From Seriola aureovittata (taxonomy: Eukaryota; Chordata; Actinopteri; Carangiformes; Carangidae), in NCBI RefSeq assembly GCF_021018895.1, contig NC_079380.1, positions 8,109,736 through 8,173,735 of the forward strand: a stretch of 64,000 nt of DNA. The letters run 5' to 3'. Shown here piece after piece: positions 1-14,000 of the stretch. The notes beneath the pieces are model-generated. The model was not told where the DNA came from, ran no database searches, and saw only the letters and a program-made list of their open reading frames with translations. Each line of letters opens with the position of its first letter. Position 1 is the stretch's first letter. The position numbers were made by a program, and so were the translations under genes.

Positions 1-274
1 GGGTTCACAACAACTGATTAACAGCCTGAATGACCACAGATCTGGCTCTCAGACAATCGGTGGGATTTCTGGCAGGTCAGAAATTTTGTGTGTCTGCAGT
101 TTGAATGTGCAGATTTACAGACAAATGAGTATTTCTGCCCTGACATGTGGCTCAGAAATGCATGGACTAATAATCTTTATGCACAATGCTGTAAGCCATC
201 AAAAGGGATCATTACAGTACATTACAGTACATTACATTGTACTTGCAGTTGGAGTTTGATATGAACTGACTGAC

Positions 275-3811
<3,537 letters not shown>

Positions 3812-6468
3812 TTTGGACGACGGAGTTCACTCCAGCTGTTTAACTATGCCGCCAGTTTATTAGGAGAAGTTTTACTTTCGGTTGTTGCGCAGACAACAAT
3901 AAGGATCACCGCCGGAGAGACAGGTGTATCGCCATCTTGGGAAGAATGATTCATACGTCAAAGCGGAGACAGGAAAACACCGGAAGTATAGCACGCGTGT
4001 CTTCAAAATAAAAGCATCTCCATTGCATAAAAAGTCTCACCTAGGCTGAATTACCAATCGAGGAATAGGCCCCCAAATCCTCAGGGGCCCCAGAAGCCCC
4101 ATATCATATGGGTATAAATAATTTGATTAACTGCAAAGTTGTTTTTAATTTAAATCAAAATAATTTATTTTAGTTTATAAAACAACAATAACAAATAATA
4201 AAAAAAATAATAACAATAATAATAATGAAAAGTAGATTAGAAATAAAGAAAGAAATTGTAAAGGCACTATAGGAAATCTAGGCATTCATAGTTTTAGTTC
4301 ATATAATGCTCATTTGTTGTAAAGTTGTGTTTTATTGAATTGCTTACATGTTTTTCAGGGAAAAAACAGAAGACCAGGGATGATGGTGTAACTAGTTTTA
4401 GCTTCTCTACTCTGGCTTCAGTATGTTTTAGAATTGATTTTAAGATCTTAGTGAAGGCTATTTATGGCCTTTCTTCCTGTTACATTTATGATCTTTTAGT
4501 ACCAGATGTGCCAGTAAGTAGTTCAAGAGCCTCAGACAGATCTCTTTTATCTGACCCCGAGGCAGTCTTATAAATCCTGCTCCTAAAAAGATCTTTTATC
4601 TTAGCTTATCTTTAGCTTAAGAGAGACACACTTCACCCTCCACATGGGGATGAGAGGGAGATTTAATTATATATACAGTATATACAGTGTATATACCTAG
4701 CTTTCTAATTTCTTAATTCATTTTTTTAATTTAATTTTTTTTTAAATTCTGTTTTGTCTTTGCTGAATGGATATTTTTTATATTATATATTTTAATTAAC
4801 AGTCAAATAGAAAGGGTGGGCGGCTTGATGCCCAAAGTATCCAGACTATTCAATCAATACTAAGTGTTGTTTTAAACATATTCTAGCATCAATAGATACG
4901 ATGCCAAAAGAAAAAAAAGGATCCGTCACATCTTAGATCACATCCTGGGAACACTTCCTTACAGGACAGTTGGGTGCTTTAAACAATAGAAAATGTCAAT
5001 ATCAGAATTGATATTGGCTGACTGGTTTCAAATCGAAACCAAATTTTGCGGTAGGCTATTGCCAGCCACGAGAATCTAATTTAGGCTTTTATTTTGAATG
5101 GCGTGACCGGAAGTTTTCATTTTTACTTCTACTGTGCTTTACACTGTTCACAAAGGGGAGGCTCCGGGTAAACCCATATGATAAACTACAGTGTGACGTA
5201 AAAAAAAGTTCAAACAGTACAACGTCAGCCTGAAAAGAAGGAATCCATGTCGGCAGAGAAGCTTCATGGATAAAGAAAAACAGGCAGCTAACATAATTTT
5301 GTCATCATATACATACATATTCATATTCTAGTTCACCTGTTTTATTTCTTTTAACAGGCATGGCACCCAGAAACCAACAGTCCACAAAAGAGCAACAAAT
5401 GAGCTCAATAAACTGAAACAGTCAAGGTCTTAAAACTAGATTTGGAGTCACTAGTTTTGTGTCTCCTTTTTGTCATTTTGTGTCTTTTTTGGTCTTTGTT
5501 TCTTTTTACAACTTTGTTTGACAAAGGACTAGACACATTGCTATTCGGTACAAAAGAATAAAATATAATAATGAAGATTATTAGGAGGAAAAATTGAAGG
5601 ATTCTAAACTAGTGTTTAATGAAGACAGTTCTTTTGACAGAAACCTTATTATAATACTCCCAAGAATGATTTGACAAGTTGTAATGTTGTAACATCATAT
5701 CTTGTTTATTTGTTTTATGGAAAATATAGACACCTCTCTGACTCCTCAAGAGGTTTTAAGCTGTGCAAAGCAATTATATCTCCATGTCTGCATCATGGTG
5801 TGTGCTGAAACTCAAATTACCACAGAATGCACAAAATTAAAACACTTTTCACAAAGTGATCGAACACTCAGATAAACCAAGTGTCGCACATTTATGAATG
5901 TGTGAAAATGTCAGACTGAGCAGGAAAAAACAAAACTGCAACTTCCCTCATCACAAGGTGGAACCACACAGCAGTTCATATCTGTACCTTTCAAGATCAT
6001 AAAAGGTGCTTCATTAAATTATGCCCAAAACTGATTATTGATGAAGGAGTGGATTTTGCCACAAAAGGCAGCTTAGCGCAGAACGTACAGTAACAGAATA
6101 GATGAGTGTGATCTTTGAACAAAATCACATTTCCTTTGGAGTGTTTCAGTTGATTCTTTTTTACAGCTGAGTAAAGTTTCAAATAGCAAACTGTGAGCTT
6201 GGAATAACAAGGATCTATCTTGTTTTTAAAATGAGTTGTGAACCTGTGAACAGTATATGTCAGACATGATACGGAGGCTTGTAGATAGAAACTCGCAACT
6301 CCAAGATCACAGAACCTCATAACCCGAAGTCCAATTCAATTTCCCCCTCACCATTTACCCACTGTCCTCAAAGAACAACACATTTAAAAATGATCATAAA
6401 TCCCTTTACATTATTTTCCATTAGTGCAAGGCATGCAGAATCGAATGACAGTGCAGGGGTGATGTTTG
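3812..6468. other. Intergenic: rundc1 5' flank and grn 3' flank / 3' UTR
   Basis: No credible coding exon is visible. After the rundc1 promoter the sequence becomes AT-rich with simple A/T tracts (4190-4240, 4680-4800). A fragment of the T-rich dispersed repeat with GTGTCTC/TTTTGTG words sits at 5455-5520. The right part, just below the grn stop codon at 6469-6471, must contain the grn 3' UTR. Several TTTATT words (AATAAA on the minus strand, for example near 5703) could be its poly(A) signal, but none can be singled out. Small open frames here show no recognisable protein. Confidence 0.5.
3880..4000 (-). promoter_or_regulatory. Putative rundc1 promoter: YY1-type and ETS-type motifs
   Basis: Just upstream of the rundc1 start (gene reads leftward) lies a CpG-containing patch. 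It holds GCCATCTTGG at 3931-3940, the reverse complement of the YY1 core CCAAGATGGC, and ACCGGAAGTA at 3979-3988, an ETS (GABPA/ELK-like) site. Both are typical of TATA-less housekeeping promoters. No TATA box stands out at a useful distance. The transcription start is inferred, not seen. Confidence 0.5.
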
Positions 6469-7999
6469 TCAGACAATCAGAGCTCTCTTTTTGTTGGCGA
6501 AGAACTCGTGCCAGTTGTACCAGTGAAGCTTGGTGTTCTGGATGCAGGCGCCAGCTTCAGTGCAGGTGTAGCCGGTGGGACAGCAGTGCATCATGTCGCT
6601 GCAGCACACCGCCTGCGGAGAGGACAGAGGGAGGGAGGTATGCAACACTGTCAGCTGCTGGTGGAGGAAATAATCAAGGGCTTCAGTTGAGTATAAGTTG
6701 CAATATGATGATATAAAAATACTCTACTACGAGTAAAAAACTGCCTTTTATTTTTCTTAAGCAGGACTATAAGCACCAAGATGTATTTAAAGTATCAAAA
6801 GTACTCATTATGGCTCCTCTCAGAGTGTTAAATCATAACGTTACACTACTGGACTATTAAATGATGCATTAACATGTAAGCAGCATTTTATTGTTGTAGT
6901 TGGTCAACGTGGAGCTAAAAACCTAAATATCACAAAATTTGTGATTCGGTACCTCAATATTAAAGTTCCTACAGTATGTATAGGATTTGAACATATGAAC
7001 AACTTAATCAATTTCTCTGCTATTCATTTCCATTGAAGACTGATCATATTACTAACACTGGTGCCTTAACATAAAAGCAGCATACTAATGATGCAGCTGG
7101 TTGAGGCGTTGTTGGGTAATTCTAGAAAACTCTAGAGAAATATATTATTTTCTATAAGATGATTTGTATGTAAAAATTCTATCTGCAAAATAAAGTTAGA
7201 TTTTATCTTACCTTAGTTTGTATTTATCTTTGTTTTATTAGCGATGTCACGATTCTTTGCTTTTATGAAAAGAACTTTGTGTTTACGGCTGCAACTAACG
7301 ATCATTTTCATTGCAGATGAATCTGCAGATTATTTTCTTACTTAAGCAACTAATCACTCGATCTATAAAACATAAGAAAACTACGAAAAAAAATGACATT
7401 GTTAAATGTCTTGTTTTGTCTGAACAAAAGTCAAAAATCTAAAATATTCAATGTGATACAATGTAAGACAAACCAAAAATGTTTGCAATTTCTGCTTTAC
7501 AAAGGGACTTAGATTGCTTCCTTAAGACTGTCCTCAATAGTATTAGCTCTGCCTGATTGTTTAAGTGCAGCAGGATGGAAGATATTACTGTAACTCATAC
7601 ATTAGGAGAAGGACAGCAGCCCCATGTAGTGGCGGATGTCTTGCAGCAGGTCTCTCCATCTTTGCAGCTGGTCTGCTCATCACACTTGACGTCGCTGTGC
7701 TTTAAGGGCCTGGGCTGGGGCCGGTGCTCAGGCAGATACACCTGTGTAAGTGGGATGGTCTCCAGCTGCAGCATGATGACCTTCTGGCAGGAGTTAGAGG
7801 CGATGTTACAGGTGTAGCCCTCTGGGCAGCAGTGCTCCATATCTGGGCAGCACACAGCCTGCAGACACAGCATGCAGAAGGTGAGCGTAAATTACATCCA
7901 TTATTTTACATAAGCAAAACCTGACAATGCTAATGTATACTGATAGTGTCTTTTATATTTTCATGTCAAAGTAGCTGCCCTTCTCCTACTAATCTCTCT

Positions 8000-8089
<90 letters not shown>

Positions 8090-11000
8090 TGAGTGCTCAC
8101 ATTTTGCAGTGGGCAGCAGCCCCACTCTCCTGTGAAGAGCCGGCAGCAGGTGGTGTGCTCTGGACACTGAGTCAGACCTTCGCACTTCACAGCGCTGGGA
8201 TCAGCCTGAACGTTGGTGGTGGCTGGAAGCTTGGTGTACCATGGGATCACCACTTCTCCTTTGACGCAGGAGGTCTGGTGCTCATTGCACTTGTAGTGGG
8301 TGGGGCAACAGTGGTTCCCATCAGCGCAGCACACAGCCTAGAGAGAAGTGAGAGAGGAAGTGCTACTTTCACATCATAGATCTTGATTTCCAGTTCTTCT
8401 TTCATCTGCAGTGAAATGAATAAACTTAAGACATGAGCAACACGATTGCTGCAATAACACATCTCCTCAAGTAAACCTGTAATATTTAGTTAGAGTGGCC
8501 TGTAGGTAACACAATACAAAACAATTCCAGCTTTAAGTAATAGGCAAAACAATGTCTGCTAGACAGAGTTCCTGAGGAGAATGATCTTAACATGCTGTCA
8601 CTGTCAAACCTTTTATTTACTTTCAGCTTTTTGACTGATGTTAGAAGTTGACTGTTTGTTCTTTACACTCAACTGTCTACGGTTGGTGATTATTTGGTGA
8701 TATTTCTTCATGTCGGAGACAATGAACTCCTGTAGAAAGGTTGATGGACTGTGATAAAACCAGGGACAACGATGGACATGAGTTTAGGACTTATCGTTCT
8801 ATCTTTGACAAAATCTGATATGTTGTATTTTAAAAACATAATGGGGTGATGTCAATAAAAGTGAAACGGTAACTGAAAGGTCAGATGATTCCACCGCAGA
8901 AAAGGAAGTACATCCTCATGCCATATAAGGATAACATTGATGGCACATGCCATTCTGGTATTTCTAGTACCGTCCCCTCCGGCTGAACATTCGAAAGTGT
9001 GCGCAGGTTTGTCGTGTGGGAAGGGAACCGCAGTCAGAGAGCACAGACCTCTTTCAAGGCCAATGTCAAACCACTATTCAAAGAAAAAAATTCAAATTCA
9101 TAGTAAATGATCCAGATCTGCCCCCAGGGTAATGGGTCCTTCCCTGGCTCATGCCCCATCTCTCCACCAAGTTTGGTGCAAATCAGTTCAGTGCACAAAG
9201 AAACGGACACAGGTGAAAACATAACTTCGTTGGGAGAGGTAACCAATCACATTGGATTTTTTAGCTGTTGTTTAGACAAAATATGCAGCTGGAAGATGAC
9301 ACCTTTATCTCAGTCACTGCTGATGTGAAAATACTTGGCTCACCTCTGGCAGCGGGCAACAGCCCCACTTTTGAGACGAGGCCATGAAGCAGCAGGTGGT
9401 GTACTGAGGGCAGCTGGTGTGGGCGTCGCACTGAATCGTGCCCATATTCTCCTCCTCTGTCTTCGGTGTTTGAGTCGCCTTGACCTCCTCAGGCTCCTCC
9501 TTAGGCTCCTCCTCAGGCTCCTCCTTAGGCTCCTCCTCCTCCTCCTCCTCCGTTTGCATTGTGGTTGATACCTGACTTTCGGTTGTAGGGGCCACTGTGG
9601 TGAGAGCCGGCGTGGTGAATGCAGGAGTCTTCTGTTTCAAGGGTGTTGAGCCTGATGGGCCCAGACAGCTGCCGGTGGTCAGGTCACAGGTGGTGCCGTG
9701 AGGACAGCAGGTTTCATGGTCGTCACAGCAGACTGCCTTTTATACACAATGACAACACTTTAAGACAACACACTAAGTGACAGTTGGATGTATGAATTTG
9801 GAAGAGAAATGCAGACAAAATCTGAGCTAAGGAGAGGGACAATGCTCGGGTGAAATGTTGTACAGAATAGAAAAGAGGTCAAATATATGATATAACTTAT
9901 ATATAACTTATTTTCATGTGCTACATTATTGTTGTTGTTCTAAATACACAGAGTCTGGAGCAGTGGTTCTCAAACACTGGCCCCTTTCAACTTAGATTCA
10001 CTCCATATTTTCTATTTGTCTAGTAGGTGTTTCAAGGAGACAATCATTAGAAAAAGTTTTTCACATTTCCAACAGCTGAATAAAGAGCAGAACTTTATTT
10101 AAATGGAAATTGGCAAGTTATTTTGGGAAATGCACTCTAAAAACTGATGCTTTAAAAAGTGGTTATAAATCATCGTGTACATGTGTGTTTACCTCAGGTA
10201 GAGGACAGCAGGCCCAGAGACCCTCTTTGTTTTTACAGCATGTGGTTCCATCTGGACAGCTGGCGGTGGAGTCACATGCAACCTCCCCCACCTGTACGCC
10301 TTGTTTTGGGATCGCAGGCACCTTCTCAACCCACGGCATGGAGCTTGTGTCGCCATCACACGTCTGGGCAGCCAGGTTGCACGTCTTACCCTTTGGGCAG
10401 CAGTGTATAAAATCCTCACAACAGACAGCCTAGGAAGAAGATCAAAGATACAGAAAATCATTAATGCATCTGCAATACCTCTTAGAACAAAGTTTTATAC
10501 ATTTCAGGAGGGAGTTTAAAGAAAAATGACAGCTATAATTGCACCTCTGGTAGAGGACAGCAGGCCCAGCCCCCCTCTTTGGTTTTACAGCATGTGGTTC
10601 CATCTTCACAGCTGGTGGTAGAGTCACATATAACATCCTTCGACTGTACGCCCTGTTTGGGGATCGCAGGTACCTTCTCAACCCACGGCATAGAGCTTGC
10701 GTGGCCATCACACGTCTGGGCAGCCAGGTTGCATGTTTTACCTTTTGGGCAGCAGTGTAAAAAATCCTCACAACACACAGCCTGGGGATGATATGATCGA
10801 ACAGACAGAAAACCGTTGATGCAAAGTTTTATACGTTTCAGGAGGGACTTTTTAAGAAAAATGACAGAAGTAATTGTACCTCTGGAAAAGGACAGCAGGC
10901 CCAGCCCCCCTCTTTGGTTTTACAGCATGTGGTTCCATCTTCACAGCTGGTGGTAGAGTCACATATAACATCCTTCGACTGTGCGCCCTGTTTGGGGATG

Positions 11001-14000
11001 GTGGGCATCTTCTTGACCCAGGGCACAGAGCATGTGTCATCCTCACAGGTCTGGGCAGCCATGTTACATTTCTTACCTTTTGGGCAGCAGTGTACAAGAT
11101 CGTCACAACAAACAGCCTGGGGATGAAACCATCAGACAGAGGGAAAATCATGAATGCATCTGTAACCCCTTTCACATCAAAGTTTTATACATTTAAATAG
11201 GGACTTTTGTTGTACCTCTGGTAGGGGACAGCAAGCCCAGCCACCGTCTTTGGTTTTACAGCATGTGGTTTCATCCGCACAGCCTACTGTGTCATTGCAG
11301 GGGATAACATTACCTGAAAAAAAAAAATCCAAACCTGTTTCCTGCTTATCTGAAATTTGCCCTCATGTTCACTCAAAGAAAATGAACAACAAAAGCCTCA
11401 GTTGGCTGAAGCTAGCAAGAATTGCAGCAAAAAGTAGCTAGCAAATGTGCATGTAAACAAAGCAGTATTAAAAGGATGAGGCTGGTGATTTTCTTCATTT
11501 TTCTTATTGTCAACAATTCTCATGAAGAGACCAAAACAACAAGGAATGTATCCTCCTAACAAGTGCTGTCTTTGTATGCAAAACCTGAACAGTAGTTCAT
11601 CTATAAACAGCTCCACAGACTAACTCTTACAGTCAAGTGTAGTTCCTGTGAGGCAGAGCTCACTGCACAGATACTGTGAAGGTGGTCGTCGTTATAAGTC
11701 TGCATTTTTTAATTTTGTGAGACATGTCACCCATTGCAACAGAGTGGCTCACTGGAAAACAATGGAGATACGTGAAACAGTGTAATAAGCTAAATCAGGT
11801 TTTGGATACACAGACAATACTTGTCTAGGAAACATTTGTTGTTTTGAGGTTTTCATGTTTTTTTTTTTTGACAATATCAAAATAATAAATAAATCGCCAG
11901 AAGCTTTATCCTTTAAAATATTATAAAAACGCGACTTTGTAAACACAATACTTTGTGGGGAAGAAAATGCACTCAATGCACCTCTCAGAACTTAAGGACA
12001 CACACAATGTGTTCTAGCGGGAAAAACTAAATACAATCTTACATAATAATAATAATAATCTTACATTAAATGTTAAAACTAAGTCTGTCAGCATTGTAGC
12101 ATGTTGATAGGAAGAAATGCAATCTGGACAAACTTTTAAAAAGTTGTTTTTGCGTCAGATTATCAAAATATGATACATTACTGAGACAAATACTGATGCT
12201 AAGCAGTCAGTGGTAATGGTACAATATTACTATCATACAAACTGAATGCTGTAAGAACTGAACTTAATTTTAGCTTTGATAAATTTTCTGCAGAATTTTG
12301 TCTTTTCAAAGTAGGAAATGCTGTAACTTATAACATTAACATTTAGCTGTGCCAGTAAGCCATGCACTCACTGACACACCTACATCCCGCCAGTATTAAT
12401 GTCATTAAACCAAAATATCTATTGGTGAATTTGTACTTTTGAGGTGGATGAAAACATACGCATCTGGCCTCATTATGTACATTTTTTGATATATCCGTGA
12501 AACTCTTCTACTTTTTGTAGAAGGAGCTGGATAATTAGATGCCTGAAACCTCACCTCCAGCTCCCTTAGTGACAGATGACACAGTTACTTCTTGCTCTGT
12601 CGGGGGAATTGTATTCGCTGTGGTGACTTCTGGGGCTTTTTCTGTTACACCATCATTAACTGTCTCTGCAGTCACTGGTTCAGCTTCTGAAAGTGGAAAC
12701 GTGCACAGATGAAGCTGCGTGAACACACACACACAGATTTAGACACTGACTCATTAGAATGAGGAAGTAAGTTGGCTTTTTTTTTTTTTCACAAACTAAT
12801 CTGACCTTTCTTGTTCTCCCACTCTGCTCTGATCCTGGCAGGCAGTTTGGCCCACATTGGCATCTCTTTCTTTGTGGATAAGGAAATGCATTTGGAGTGC
12901 TCCACATCACATGTGCTCTCTTCAGGGCAGCAGTGCAGCTTGTCCTCGCAGCACACGGCCTGTTCAGACAATTAAGACACACATGGAGTATCACCTTCAA
13001 ACCTTCGATAAGACACCATAAAGTCACGATAACTGGTCATGGCAGCACATGCAAATCCATCATTTGACTTTTTACTCATTCATGATCTCACTCATGCTAT
13101 GGAGGAACAATAGTAGTTTAAAGCTGTCACAATGTGAATGCCCATAAAGGAAAGATTATTTCGCACCTTTGGTATGGGGCAGCATCCCCAATTGCCATCT
13201 GGGTTTTCACAGCAGGTGGTTTGATCTGGACACTCTGACACTCCATCACTGCACAGAACCGTAGTCACAAGCTCTGCAGCAACACAACAGGAACATCCGA
13301 AACTTTTAAAATAGTGTGAAATAACTTTAGGGACCTGGAGATGAAAGTAAACCCCTTAGAAACACATGGAAACATAAAAAATATGTTGTGCAGAAAGGCT
13401 GCTTTAGTTGTGACTCTGGGAACAGTAAGCAGACCTGTCCCAGGACACTGGATGTTTCATAACAGTAATGTGGTGGATATTCTGGTGAAGCACTGGACAC
13501 AAACACAGAAATGAAAACATAGACATTGACTGACTGGAGATTAATTAAAAAAAAGACTATTATAATATTGCTTTCACGTTATTTTGAAATCAGTTCTCAG
13601 GAAGCCAGTGCAGCATTTTGAGAACTGAACTGATGTTATCCACTTTTTGGTCTTTCTGGTCTTAGCGAGGACTGTCACATGCTTTATGGCTGTTTTTGTC
13701 TATCTTTCGACAATTGTTTCCTGAACTGTGTGTGAGTACAATGAGGGCAACAAAAAACAGAACTCAAATTCAAACCCTGAGCTTCAGCTGTATATACGTT
13801 TTAGAGAGACCTGCGAAGACCCCCAATACAGTAGTCGAGCAACTGAAATGGGCAACTTTTTCTAAACCCTGCTCAGACGTCAGTCCTTTTATTCTTGATA
13901 TATATAGAAGGGTTTCTGAGCCAGCTTCAGCTTCATCACTGATACGTGTACACAGACCGGAGGCAGAAAACGGCCCAAATTGACAGAGAGCTTATGAGAA

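Noticed and set aside
5997..6320. 107-residue minus-strand frame downstream of grn
   Set aside because: It lies in the expected grn 3' UTR, has no homologue I know, and lacks splice or start context.
7961..8334. Frames rich in VCVCVC or THTHTH (also at 35472-35936, 37752-38021, 41160-41396, 57617-57802, 58607-58813)
   Set aside because: They are translations of CA/GT microsatellites, not proteins.
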